DNA of 64,000 nt, from positions 1-64,000 of the forward strand of contig NZ_SCML01000013.1 of the NCBI RefSeq assembly GCF_005503365.1, written 5' to 3'. The translations under genes were made by a program, and so were the position numbers. The number at the start of each line of letters is the position of its first letter. Positions within the stretch are counted from its first letter, which is position 1. The notes under the pieces were generated by a model that did not search any database, was not told the origin of the DNA, and saw nothing but the letters and a program-made list of their open reading frames with translations. Positions 26,707-35,186 of the stretch are shown here, piece by piece. This stretch comes from Hydrogenophaga sp. 2FB. Its GTDB lineage: Bacteria > Pseudomonadota > Gammaproteobacteria > Burkholderiales > Burkholderiaceae_C.

Positions 26707-27699
26707 ATGCCCGGTCAACCCGCTCTGCCCATGTCTTCCCGAAAAATCACCAGCGTCAAGCTCGCCCTGACCGCTGATCTTCAACAATGGCGCGACTTTC
26801 TGGCCATCGCGGAGAGCGGCAGCCTCACGCGCGCCGCGCTGTTCCTCGACGTCAACCAGTCGCTGCTCAGCCGCCACCTGAACGCGCTCGAGCGCGCCTG
26901 CGGGGCGCGTCTGTTCAACCGCACCGGGCGCGGCGTCGAACCGTCCGACGTGGGGCAACGCCTGTTGCCGCATGTGCGTGCCTTGCTCGCCAGCGCCGAA
27001 CAGCTGGAGCAGGAAATCAGCGGCGAAGCGCCCATGCCCTCGGGGCGTGTGGTGCTCGGCTCCTTGCCCTCCATCACCAATTCGTTCGCGGGCAAGCTCT
27101 ACAAGCAGATCCGCGCGCACTATCCCGGCATCCAACTCAAGATCCTCGAAGGCTCCAGCGGCCAGGTGGAGGAATGGCTGGCCGATGGGCGGGTCGACGT
27201 CGCCATCCTCTACCGCTACGGCCGCACCCTCGCGGAACACGAGCAGGCCTTGTGCACCGTGCAAAGCTACCTGGTCGGTCGGCGCGGCGACCGGTTCACG
27301 CAAGCGCCCGAGATCCCTTTTGCTTCGCTGGACGGCCTGCCCTTCATCCTGCCCAGCGCACCCAATGGCCTGCGCACCGCGCTGGACGCGCTGGCGCGGC
27401 AACACCGCATCACGCTCGAACCGGTGATCGAGGCCGACTCGCTGCCGCTCATGCGCTCGGTGGTGGCGGAAGAGGGCCTGTATACCGTGCTGCCCTTGCA
27501 CGCGGTGTGGAGCGACGTGGAAGAAGGCAAGCTGCAAGCGTCACGCATCGTGTCGCCCGGGCTGCAGCGCATCGTCTCGATGTCGCTGGCGCGCACCAAG
27601 GGGCCAGGCAAGGCGATCTCGGCCGTCACCGCGCTCGTCGAGCAGGCGGTGGCCGACGAAGCCAGCCGCGGCATGTGGCAGGTCGGCGGGCCCGAGTGA
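26707..27699 (+). CDS. LysR-family transcriptional regulator
   Basis: This 330-residue protein has an N-terminal winged HTH (about residues 23-82: WRDFLAIAESGSLTRAALFL, then QSLLSRHLNALERACGARLF) and a LysR substrate-binding domain starting near GRVVLGSLPSITNSFAGKL. It lies 99 bases before, and on the same strand as, the CMD-like and amidohydrolase genes, so it may regulate them; the ligand is unknown. The start is uncertain: ATG 26707 or ATG 26731 (MSSRKITSVKL), neither with a clear ribosome-binding site. Confidence 0.85.
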   Translation: MPGQPALPMSSRKITSVKLALTADLQQWRDFLAIAESGSLTRAALFLDVNQSLLSRHLNALERACGARLFNRTGRGVEPSDVGQRLLPHVRALLASAEQLEQEISGEAPMPSGRVVLGSLPSITNSFAGKLYKQIRAHYPGIQLKILEGSSGQVEEWLADGRVDVAILYRYGRTLAEHEQALCTVQSYLVGRRGDRFTQAPEIPFASLDGLPFILPSAPNGLRTALDALARQHRITLEPVIEADSLPLMRSVVAEEGLYTVLPLHAVWSDVEEGKLQASRIVSPGLQRIVSMSLARTKGPGKAISAVTALVEQAVADEASRGMWQVGGPE

Positions 27700-27798
27700 G
27701 GAATGCAAAGCTGCCATGCCGATGAGGTGATGGCAGCGGGCGCGGCAGCCCCTTAAGCTTGTGCGCTGGTTTTTCCCCCGCACAACACGAGACACACC

Positions 27799-28368
27799 AT
27801 GCCGCGCCTTTCCTTCCCGAGCCCCGACACCATGTCGCCCGAACAACTGGCCGTCCACAACAAGGTGGTGTCCGGCCCGCGCGGCGAAATCAAAGGCCCG
27901 CTGCGCGCCGCCTTGCACAACGCCGAGCTGGCCGACCGCTGGCAAGCCCTGGGCGCGCTGCTGCGCTACCAGACCACGCTCACGCCGCGCCAGTCGGAGC
28001 TGGCCATCCTCATCACCGGCCGGCATTGCCGCTCGCCTTTCGAGTGGTTCGCGCACGTCCCCGAAGCCGAGAAGGCGGGCTTGCCGCAGGGCGTCATCGA
28101 AGCCCTGCTGGCGCAACGCCGCCCCGAAGGCCTGGACGCCACGGACGCGGCCATCTACCAGTTCGCGCTCGAACTGAACCAGACCCACTCGGTGAGCAAC
28201 GCCACGCACGCCGCGGCCGTGGCCGCGCTGGGCGAGCGTGGCGCGGTCGAACTCACGGCCCTGGTGGGTTACTACACACTGGTCGCGATGACCTTGAACG
28301 CGCACGAAATCCCGTTGCCCGCCGGTGTCGAGCCCGCGTTCCCGCGCCCGCAAGACGAACCGGCGTGA
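27799..28368 (+). CDS. Carboxymuconolactone decarboxylase (AhpD-like) family protein
   Basis: This 189-residue all-helical protein contains the CMD core LTPRQSELAILITGRHCRSPFEW (about residues 65-87) followed by FAHVPEAEKAG. The conserved Glu and His positions of gamma-carboxymuconolactone decarboxylases are present, but the CxxC pair of AhpD peroxidases is absent, so a decarboxylase or hydrolase role is more likely than a redox one. It is followed nine bases later by an amidohydrolase of the PDC-lactonase type, pointing to one step in an aromatic or lactone degradation route. GAGACACACC lies before the ATG. Confidence 0.8.
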   Translation: MPRLSFPSPDTMSPEQLAVHNKVVSGPRGEIKGPLRAALHNAELADRWQALGALLRYQTTLTPRQSELAILITGRHCRSPFEWFAHVPEAEKAGLPQGVIEALLAQRRPEGLDATDAAIYQFALELNQTHSVSNATHAAAVAALGERGAVELTALVGYYTLVAMTLNAHEIPLPAGVEPAFPRPQDEPA

Positions 28369-28376
28369 GCGGCCCC

Positions 28377-29204
28377 ATGCGCACCACGATGGCAGGCCAC
28401 TGGGATTGCCACGCCCACCTGTTCGGCCCCTATGCCGACTACCCGCTCGCCGCTGAGCGCACCTACACGCCCCCGGAAGCCCTGGAGCGGCAGTACGCCG
28501 CGCTGCTCGAACGCCTGGGCATGGCGCACGGCGTGCTCGTGCATCCCAGCGCCTACGGCACGGACTACCGACGGGTGTTGGCCGCGCTGGCCGCACGGCC
28601 GCAGTGGCGCGGTGTGCTGGTGGCCCAGGCCAACACGGCGTTGAACCTCAAGGACTTGCGATCCAAAGGCGTGCGGGCCTTGCGCTACAGCCACCGTGGC
28701 GGTGCCGCAGCCAACTTCGCTGGCAGCGCGTCGTTGGACGACCTGATCGCCATGGCCCCCGCATTGGCCGACGCGGGGCTGCACGCCGAGCTGTGGACCG
28801 ACCGGCAGGTGCTGCCCGCCATCGCCGACACGCTGCGCAGCCTGCCCGTGCCGGTGGTGCTCGACCATATGGCGGGCTTCGATGTGAACAGCGGCATCGA
28901 CGAACCGGGCTTCGCCACGCTGTTGCGACTGCTGAGCGAAGGGCATGTGTGGGTCAAGCTCTGCGCCTACCGCAACCTGCTGTCGCTGCCGATGCCGCAA
29001 TGGCAGGAAGCAGGCCGCGTGTTTCATCAGGCGCTGATCCAGGCCCATGCCGATCAACTCGTGTGGGGCAGCGACTGGCCGCACCTCAACGTGAAGCCCG
29101 CCCCCGACGCGGCGGACTTGCTGGCCCTGTTCAAGGACTGGACGGGCGATGCGTCCGTGGTCGACAGGATCCTCGGGGAGAACCCGGCGCGCTTGTACGG
29201 TTGA
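28377..29204 (+). CDS. Amidohydrolase family protein (PDC lactonase-like)
   Basis: This 275-residue TIM-barrel metallohydrolase has N-terminal CHAHLFGP (metal-binding HxH, about residues 10-17), LDHMAGFD near 162-169 and GSDWPHLN near 227-234, which supplies the catalytic Asp. This pattern is that of 2-pyrone-4,6-dicarboxylate lactonase and 4-sulfomuconolactone hydrolase (amidohydrolase_2). With the CMD-like gene just upstream it probably opens a lactone in an aromatic breakdown pathway; the true substrate is unknown. A GTG at 28365 overlapping the previous stop is an alternative start. Confidence 0.82.
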   Translation: MRTTMAGHWDCHAHLFGPYADYPLAAERTYTPPEALERQYAALLERLGMAHGVLVHPSAYGTDYRRVLAALAARPQWRGVLVAQANTALNLKDLRSKGVRALRYSHRGGAAANFAGSASLDDLIAMAPALADAGLHAELWTDRQVLPAIADTLRSLPVPVVLDHMAGFDVNSGIDEPGFATLLRLLSEGHVWVKLCAYRNLLSLPMPQWQEAGRVFHQALIQAHADQLVWGSDWPHLNVKPAPDAADLLALFKDWTGDASVVDRILGENPARLYG

Positions 29205-29334
29205 AAGGCCGCAGACATCTCACCGCATTCCGCGCCTTGATCGACAACACAAGACAACGTCGGAGACACAACAAACCAGGAACCCGATGCGCGCTGGCGT
29301 TACTCATGCAGTATCCCGCCAGCAAAGGACTCCC

Positions 29335-30876
29335 GTGACCACGGTCCATCAATTTTTTAACGCCGTGTTGGGCAAGCAGCCCGTCGCGAAGACGGGTCCC
29401 AAGAGCGGCCAGCCCGGGGTTGCCGATGTTCCAGCCGTTGAAAGGCGCAGCGCACGCTCCGTGGTGCGGCACACAGTGGCGCGTTTCGTTGAGATCGTCA
29501 CGGCGGGAAGCAGCCGCACCAACAAGGCGGGACGGGCTGCACAGCAGCAGGAAAAGGCGGCGCTGAACGTGGCAGACCAGGCGCTTGGCAACGTCATCAA
29601 GCTCGCGTTGTCGAAGCGCCCCGCGACCGCAATGATGGCGTGCGAGAAGGTAACGCATGCACTGAATTCCATCCCGCCAAAGACCACGAACCCATCCGAT
29701 TCCGCCGCCCAACTTCGCGGGGCGCTTGTGCTCAAACAACTGGCTGCACTGACCGTCGCCGAACTCGCGACCTTGAAAGATGTGCTGGCCCAATGTCAGC
29801 AGCCTTCATCGGATCCCGACATCCAACAGCTAAACGGGAGGGTGCAATCAGATCCCGTGATGCAACAGCTGGACATGTCGGTCAAGTCGGAGGCGCTGCG
29901 CCACCAGTTGGTTCACCTGAACCTGGAGGGTGAGGCGCGTTGGGCGGTACGCCCGGTGACGCTATGGGCCACGGACAAGGCGATGCTGGTCGGACTCAAA
30001 GACGTGCGCGACCTCGCCAGCTCGCTGATCGACCAGGCCCAAAAAAGCGACAGCGATGACACCGTGCTCCCGGGAACGCACTACAAGCTGGGTGCTCTCA
30101 AAGACTTCAAAGACTATGGCGACACGGTCGTCAACGAACTCAAGAGTCGCGCGATCAAGTCGCTGGAAAGAGTGAGCCCGCAGGCCTTGCAAGCGATGGA
30201 GGGGCCAGAACTCAAGGCGCTGAAAGAAGACGTCGACTTTCTCCTGGAGAACCCGGTGAAGAACGTCGACACCGTGCACGTGCAGGGGCTGAAGAACGAT
30301 GTGCTTTCCCATATCAAAGCCAACGAAATCAAAACCACCGAGAGCCTGCTGGGAAAGGGACCATTCAACGTCCAGCGTCAGGACGCTGCAAAGCTCGCAA
30401 CGATGGCCGAGGACATCGCCCGGTTGAAAGACAAGCCACTGGCCGTCGCCGATGCCGAACAGGCGATAGCAGCCGCGGTCGACAAACGCAAGCAAGATGC
30501 CGAATCAGCCTTCAAAGCCTCGCTGCGAACGGCCGTGCGCCAGGCGCGCGCGGCCAATGGAGCACAAGCGCTGATGGATTTCCTGACCAAGGCACAAGCG
30601 GCCGAGAGACTTTTTAGCGCGCTGAAGACGCCGCTCGGAACGACCGAATCCACCCAGTGGATCCAGGCGGTGCTCCACGAGGAACTGGGTCATGGGCCGA
30701 TCGGCGAGTCGCAGTTGAAGACGCTGCAAAAGAGCCTGAACGCCGGTGCGGGCAAGCGAATTCGGGACCACTTGTCCGCCCAGAACGATGGCAGTGTGGG
30801 CCCCGCGATCCAGTTGACCAACGCCCTCGGCGCGATGTTTCCAGAGGGCGGTTCGCCTCCTGCCAAAAGGGCCTAG
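29335..30876 (+). CDS. Unrecognised helical protein, atypical base composition
   Basis: I do not recognise this 513-residue protein. It begins MTTVHQFFNAVLGKQP if the GTG at 29335 is used (AAAGGA six bases upstream). An ATG at 29287 gives 529 residues, and the open frame extends back into the amidohydrolase gene. It is almost wholly alpha-helical, with Lys, Gln and Asp far more common than in its neighbours, no signal peptide, no membrane helix and no Cys-rich motif. The codon use is clearly less GC-biased than the flanking genes. Both suggest acquisition. A secreted effector-like or phage-derived protein is possible but not shown. Confidence 0.65.
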   Translation: MTTVHQFFNAVLGKQPVAKTGPKSGQPGVADVPAVERRSARSVVRHTVARFVEIVTAGSSRTNKAGRAAQQQEKAALNVADQALGNVIKLALSKRPATAMMACEKVTHALNSIPPKTTNPSDSAAQLRGALVLKQLAALTVAELATLKDVLAQCQQPSSDPDIQQLNGRVQSDPVMQQLDMSVKSEALRHQLVHLNLEGEARWAVRPVTLWATDKAMLVGLKDVRDLASSLIDQAQKSDSDDTVLPGTHYKLGALKDFKDYGDTVVNELKSRAIKSLERVSPQALQAMEGPELKALKEDVDFLLENPVKNVDTVHVQGLKNDVLSHIKANEIKTTESLLGKGPFNVQRQDAAKLATMAEDIARLKDKPLAVADAEQAIAAAVDKRKQDAESAFKASLRTAVRQARAANGAQALMDFLTKAQAAERLFSALKTPLGTTESTQWIQAVLHEELGHGPIGESQLKTLQKSLNAGAGKRIRDHLSAQNDGSVGPAIQLTNALGAMFPEGGSPPAKRA

Positions 30877-30966
30877 GGCCACAGACGAGGGAAGCGCATG
30901 GTCAGCGGCGTGGCGCCAGGACGCGAGGTCGATTCCACCGAGCTCTACATGCCGTAGCGCCGCGCC

Positions 30967-30987
30967 GCATGGGCTTCACGCCCATGC
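30967..30987. terminator. Hairpin between convergent genes
   Basis: The perfect inverted repeat GCATGGGC-TTCAC-GCCCATGC lies four bases beyond the stop of the minus-strand PRC-barrel gene and 90 bases after the stop of the plus-strand unknown gene. No T-run follows on either strand, so it would be a weak or Rho-assisted terminator. Confidence 0.4.
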
Positions 30988-30990
30988 ACT

Positions 30991-31428
30991 TCAGGGCAGA
31001 CCTGAGCCCACATACGGCTTCGTGCCGTAGTAATCGTGGATGCCCTTTTCCCAGGTCGTGTCGGCCATGTCGGGCCAGTTGTCCTTGTCAAAACCGGGCG
31101 CGTCTTTCAGGCGGTCCTTGCTCACGTCGAGCACGAAGCGTTTGTTGACCGTGTCCAGCTTCAACGCCGCCCAGGGCACGGCGAACAGCTTTTCGCCCAT
31201 GCCCAGAAAGCCGCCGAACGACAGCACGGCATACGCCACGCGGCCGGTGCCCATGTCGAGCATGAATTCCTTGATGTCGCCCAGGTCGTCGTCCTGGGCG
31301 TTGGCCACATCGTTGCCCAACAAGGTGTTCGCGCCCATCAGATGCGGACCGGGGCCGCGGTGGACCTTGCCTTCCAGGACTTTGCCACGGACGTAGATGC
31401 CGAGGGTGTCGCGTTCTTCGTAGTTCAT
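30991..31428 (-). CDS. PRC-barrel domain protein
   Basis: This 145-residue protein contains a PRC-barrel-type beta domain (about residues 35-85: LLGNDVANAQDDDLGDIKEF, MLDMGTGRVAYAVLSFGGFL, GEKLFAVPWAALKLD) followed by a short helical tail, VSKDRLKDAPGFD. Small single-domain PRC-barrel proteins of this kind are common in soil and water betaproteobacteria. They are linked loosely to stress or RNA metabolism, with no fixed role. The ATG at 31428 has GGAGACTCAC just upstream. It is transcribed away from the gene at 31642. Confidence 0.85.
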   Translation of the reverse strand: MNYEERDTLGIYVRGKVLEGKVHRGPGPHLMGANTLLGNDVANAQDDDLGDIKEFMLDMGTGRVAYAVLSFGGFLGMGEKLFAVPWAALKLDTVNKRFVLDVSKDRLKDAPGFDKDNWPDMADTTWEKGIHDYYGTKPYVGSGLP

Positions 31429-31641
31429 GTGAGTCTCCGGTGAAGAGTGGGGGACGCAGGTGCCAACTGCACGGCGCGCGCGGCCGAAGCCACGCGTGCA
31501 TTCAGTCTGAAGGCGCAGCGCAGCGCGGTCTGTTCGGCAACACACGCGACTACACGGCGGGTGTCTGGGCTACGATGCGCACTCCCTTCGTGGGTCCCAA
31601 GAAGCGCACCCGTCCTCCACCTCCCATCCCACCGCCGCCTC

Positions 31642-32172
31642 ATGACCCAACCCACCATTTCCACCCGCCGCCAGATCATCACCGTGGTGATGCTGGGGTT
31701 CGCGCTCATCGGCGGCGTGGTGCGCTGGCTCGCGCCAGATCCGTCGCTGGCGCGCACGCTGGGCTCCTTGCTGATGGTGCTGTGGCTGCCCATCGTCGGC
31801 AACATCATCGGGTGGCTGATGCAGCGCGCGAAAACGCCGAAGAACCTGCCGCCGGGCTTCGCGCCCGGCACCGCGTTCGAGCCCCACGCGCGCATCGAAC
31901 TCACCTTGCTGGCGGCCGACACGCCATTGCTCAGCCAGCCGATCCGCGCGGGCTACTTCGTGGGGGCGTTGGTGGTGGGGTCCGAGGCCTTCACCACGCG
32001 CCTGGCGGTGCCGGCGGGTGGGGAACCGGTGCCGGAAGTGCCTTGCACGTTGGAGGTGCAGTTTGTGCGGCCGGCGTTGGCGCTGGCCCAGCTCACGCCT
32101 GAGACCAGGTTCGCGTTGCTCGAGGGCCGCACGGTGCTCGGCACGGGCTACGTGCTGCCGACGGCGGGCTGA
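31642..32172 (+). CDS. Small membrane protein of unknown function
   Basis: In this 176-residue protein, residues ~10-32 (IITVVMLGFALIGGVVRWLA) and ~38-60 (LGSLLMVLWLPIVGNIIGWL) are two transmembrane helices. The remaining ~110 residues are a soluble beta-rich domain (ARIELTLLAADTPLLSQ ... CTLEVQFVRPALALAQL ... GRTVLGTGYVL). I know no named family. It is monocistronic and ends 23 bases before the convergent BMP gene. Confidence 0.7.
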   Translation: MTQPTISTRRQIITVVMLGFALIGGVVRWLAPDPSLARTLGSLLMVLWLPIVGNIIGWLMQRAKTPKNLPPGFAPGTAFEPHARIELTLLAADTPLLSQPIRAGYFVGALVVGSEAFTTRLAVPAGGEPVPEVPCTLEVQFVRPALALAQLTPETRFALLEGRTVLGTGYVLPTAG

Positions 32173-32195
32173 GCAGCGTCGTGCGAGGCGGGGCG

Positions 32196-33281
32196 CTACT
32201 GGCGCTGCCCACCCACGATGCCGTTCACAAACCAGTCCATCTTCCCCAGGTCCGCATCGGGCAACGTGGACCCGGCTGCCACTCTTACCACCCCTTTCTG
32301 GTCCTTGATGGGGCCGGCAAACACGTTCAGCTTCCCGCTCGCAATCTCTTTCTCTTTCGCTTTCACGAGTTCCATCGCTTCTCTGGACACCCGAGGCCCC
32401 ATGGGCGCGAGCTTGACAACGCCCTCCGCAAGACCGCCCAGGTAGACGCCGGGCTTCCAGGTGCCCGCAATCACCTCTTGCGCCACCCTGGTGTAGAACG
32501 GTCCCCACTGGTGGCTCACGCCGGTCAGGTAGTTTTTGGGTGCGAAGCGCTGCATGTCGGAGTGAAACGAAATCACCGCGACACCGCGCTCTTCGGCGGC
32601 CTGCACGATGACAGGCGTGTTGGTGAAGTGGGTCAGCACCTCCACGCCGAGGTTGATCAGCGACAGCGCCGCGTCGCGCTCTTTCGGTGGGTCGTACCAG
32701 GAGTTCACGAACACGGTGCGCACGACCACCTTGGGGTTGACCGACTGGGCGCCCAAGGTGAACGCGTTGAGGTACCACATGACATCGGGCACGGGGAAAG
32801 AACCCACGAAGCCGAGCGAACCCGTTTTGGAGGTCTTCGCCGCAAGCACACCCGCCAGGTAACCCCCTTCGTGCCAACGGGCGTTGTAGCCGGCGAAGTT
32901 GGCGGCCGTCTGGTAGCCGCTGGCAATCACGTACTTCGTCCCGGGTGTGCCGGTGGCCACCGCTGCCATGGGGCGCATGTAGCCAAAGGACGTGCCAAAC
33001 ACCAGGTCGAACCCGTCGTTGGCCAATTCCCGCGCCACGCGGCTGGCGTCCGGGCCTTCGTCCACACTGGCGATGGACCGAACCTGCACTTTGGACCCCA
33101 GGGCTTTCTCCAGTTCCTTTCGGCCCATGTCGTGCTGATAGGCCCACCCCGTGTCCCCCACCGGGCTGGGGTACACGAACCCGACTTTCAACGGCTCGGC
33201 CGCGACGGCCGGGGTCGTGCTGGTGCCGGTGAGTGCCAGGAGGGTGACCGACAGCAATGAAGTGGCAAGCGCTTTTTTCAT
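32196..33281 (-). CDS. BMP-family ABC transporter substrate-binding protein
   Basis: This 361-residue protein has a signal peptide (MKKALATSLLSVTLLALTG...PAVAA, cleavage near residue 28) and a periplasmic BMP/PnrA fold: VGFVYPSPVGDTGWAYQHD, FDLVFGTSFGYM, GSLGFVGSFPVPDVMWYLNAF and VISFHSDMQRFAP. BMP proteins bind purine nucleosides or related compounds for ABC importers. No permease or ATPase gene is adjacent, so it is an orphan or works with components elsewhere. It is divergent from the LysR gene at 33458, and the pair may be co-regulated. The start at 33281 has GGAGACTCC upstream. Confidence 0.88.
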   Translation of the reverse strand: MKKALATSLLSVTLLALTGTSTTPAVAAEPLKVGFVYPSPVGDTGWAYQHDMGRKELEKALGSKVQVRSIASVDEGPDASRVARELANDGFDLVFGTSFGYMRPMAAVATGTPGTKYVIASGYQTAANFAGYNARWHEGGYLAGVLAAKTSKTGSLGFVGSFPVPDVMWYLNAFTLGAQSVNPKVVVRTVFVNSWYDPPKERDAALSLINLGVEVLTHFTNTPVIVQAAEERGVAVISFHSDMQRFAPKNYLTGVSHQWGPFYTRVAQEVIAGTWKPGVYLGGLAEGVVKLAPMGPRVSREAMELVKAKEKEIASGKLNVFAGPIKDQKGVVRVAAGSTLPDADLGKMDWFVNGIVGGQRQ

Positions 33282-33392
33282 GGAGTCTCCGTAGGGTGGG
33301 GATCGGCCGCTTTCGGCGGTGCGTGTCGTTGCACGTCGCCACAGTAGCGATTCCACGAACGCTCTGTAAGCCACGGGATTGAGACGCAGCCT

Positions 33393-33405
33393 TTCATTGA
33401 TGGAA
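33393..33405. promoter_or_regulatory. Possible LysR-type binding site (T-N11-A)
   Basis: TTCATTGATGGAA has the interrupted dyad TTC-N7-GAA and fits the LysR T-N11-A rule. It lies in the 176-base gap between the divergent BMP gene and LysR gene, 52 bases before the LysR start, which is a usual place for autoregulation. It is a short motif and could be chance. Confidence 0.3.
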
Positions 33406-33457
33406 CAATCCGCAGACTTGACAATGGCGCGTCCATGCCACGAAGGAAACCGCACAC

Positions 33458-34399
33458 ATGAACGTTGATTTGAAGCCCATCGAAGCTTTCGTTCACGTCA
33501 TGCGCAGTGGGAGCCTGACGAAGGCCGAGGATGTGACGGGCATATCGAAGGCCACGCTGAGCCGCCACATCTCCCGACTCGAAGAAGACCTGGGGAGCCA
33601 GCTGCTGATTCGCTCGTCGCGCCGGGTGACGCCCACCGAAGCCGGCAGAGCCTACTTCCTCCACTGCGAAAACCTGCTCAGCGAGGTCAGTGGTCGCATG
33701 GAGACCGCCCGCACGGACGTTCAAGCCCTCACCTCGGGCGTGTCCGGCACGCTCTCCTTGCTGGTGGACTCGCAGTTCGGCACGTCTTTTCTGTGCCATG
33801 TCGCCAAGGTGTTCCTGGAAGTCCACCCCAGCCTGCAGTGCCAGTTCAACATTGCCAACCGTCACAGTGCGCCGCAGATACAGGACGTGGACTGCTACGT
33901 GTGCGAGCGGCCGCCGGACCTGCCCAACCTGGTGGGCAAGCTCCTGGGCCGACTGACCTATAGCCTGTACGCCAGCCCGGACTATCTGCTGAAACACGGC
34001 CATCCGGAGTCCCCCGACCAACTCGCCGAGCACAGCAGCATCGTGTTGAAAGACGCGCAGGACGACGCGGAGGTCGTGCTGCATTCGGGTGGGGCCAGCC
34101 GCGTGGTGCGCCACAAGGAGTCCTTCACCACGAACGACCACTGGGTCATGAAGACCTTCTGCACCGACGGGTTCGGCATTGCCCTGTTTCCGGATTTTTT
34201 CACCCGGCCCGAGGTGCGCCAGGGCAGCCTCGTGCCCGTCTTGCCCGAGTGGAAGCCCGAGCCCCGTCGGCTCTACTGCGCGTACCAGCGCCAACGGTAC
34301 ATGGGGCAGAAGGTGCGGTCCTTTGTCGACCTGATGGCCCGCTGCGTTGCCGATATCGACACCTTCAACAACTGGGTGAGCATGACGCCCGTGCGGTGA
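33458..34399 (+). CDS. LysR-family transcriptional regulator
   Basis: This 313-residue protein has an N-terminal HTH (FVHVMRSGSLTKAEDVTG, SKATLSRHISRLEEDLGSQLL, about residues 11-50) and a C-terminal LysR effector domain (GTLSLLVDSQFGTSFLC onward). It reads toward the Rieske oxygenase genes and is divergent from the BMP binding protein, so it is the likely regulator of one or both. The inducer is unknown. Confidence 0.87.
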   Translation: MNVDLKPIEAFVHVMRSGSLTKAEDVTGISKATLSRHISRLEEDLGSQLLIRSSRRVTPTEAGRAYFLHCENLLSEVSGRMETARTDVQALTSGVSGTLSLLVDSQFGTSFLCHVAKVFLEVHPSLQCQFNIANRHSAPQIQDVDCYVCERPPDLPNLVGKLLGRLTYSLYASPDYLLKHGHPESPDQLAEHSSIVLKDAQDDAEVVLHSGGASRVVRHKESFTTNDHWVMKTFCTDGFGIALFPDFFTRPEVRQGSLVPVLPEWKPEPRRLYCAYQRQRYMGQKVRSFVDLMARCVADIDTFNNWVSMTPVR

Positions 34400-34510
34400 G
34401 GCCGGGGCGTCAACGTTACAAAAACGGAACGCAACGTATCGACGCCGTTCTTTCGGCGCGTCCTGAAAGTGGATAACTTCTCGGCACCCCACCGAAAGAA
34501 GTTGTCCCAC

Positions 34511-35170
34511 ATGACCACAGACCCGATCTGGATCCCCGTAGCGCCCTCGACCAGCATCCAGGCCGCCCACCACATCACCGCCGTGTTTGCGCACGACGAA
34601 GAGATCGCCTTGTGGCGATCGGCCGAAGGTGCGCCGCAAGCCTGGGAGAACCGGTGTCCCCATCGCGGTACCCGCTTCACGCTGGGCCGCGTCTTGAAGG
34701 GACGCGTGTCTTGCGCGTACCACGGCTGGGAGTTTGAAGCCGACGGCGGCAAGTGCAGCTTCATTCCCGCGCACCCCGATCAACCCGCACCCAGGCATGT
34801 GGGCGCCGCGACGTTTCGGGCAGTGGATGCCCAAGGCATGGTCTGGGTGGCCCAGCGCGGCACCTCCGGCGATCAGCCACTGCCTGCGCCGTTGCCCCAG
34901 GAGATGGACGGGCGCTTCTGCAGAACGCTCAGCGTGCGTGTCGACGCCATCCACGCAGCCCAGGGCCTGCGGGCGTCGGGCCTGCAGGAGCGCGCCGCGT
35001 GCACGTGGACTGGCGCTCTGTCCGGGCACAACGTCACCCTGTTCCTGAACCAGGCCAGCAGCACGTTGACGATGCTGCATGCGTGGGTGGCCAGCGATCT
35101 GAACGACGCCGAGCTGCACCCGGTGTTGGCCGCATTGCGTTCGCTGCGCAGCCGCCTCGAAGCCGCATAA
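34511..35170 (+). CDS. Stand-alone Rieske [2Fe-2S] protein of a split oxygenase
   Basis: This 219-residue protein has the Rieske cluster ligands CPHRG (C49, H51) and CAYHGW (C68, H71), followed by FEADGGKCSFIPAHP as in ring-hydroxylating oxygenase alpha subunits. It ends soon after and has no mononuclear iron domain. The catalytic domain is encoded by the next gene 16 bases downstream, which itself lacks a Rieske cluster. I infer that the two act together as one oxygenase split into two polypeptides. The C-terminal ~80 residues are not recognised. ATG 34511 is preferred over a GTG at 34469, on similarity of the start to Rieske oxygenases. Confidence 0.82.
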   Translation: MTTDPIWIPVAPSTSIQAAHHITAVFAHDEEIALWRSAEGAPQAWENRCPHRGTRFTLGRVLKGRVSCAYHGWEFEADGGKCSFIPAHPDQPAPRHVGAATFRAVDAQGMVWVAQRGTSGDQPLPAPLPQEMDGRFCRTLSVRVDAIHAAQGLRASGLQERAACTWTGALSGHNVTLFLNQASSTLTMLHAWVASDLNDAELHPVLAALRSLRSRLEAA

Positions 35171-35186
35171 CCACCAGGAGACACCC

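Noticed and set aside
26707..29204. LysR/CMD/amidohydrolase group as part of the eCIS locus
   Set aside because: The products are metabolic with no link to particle assembly; the eCIS operon appears to stop at 26666.
29149..29334. Upstream extension of the unknown 513-residue protein
   Set aside because: It overlaps the amidohydrolase gene; a GTG with a good ribosome-binding site is at 29335.
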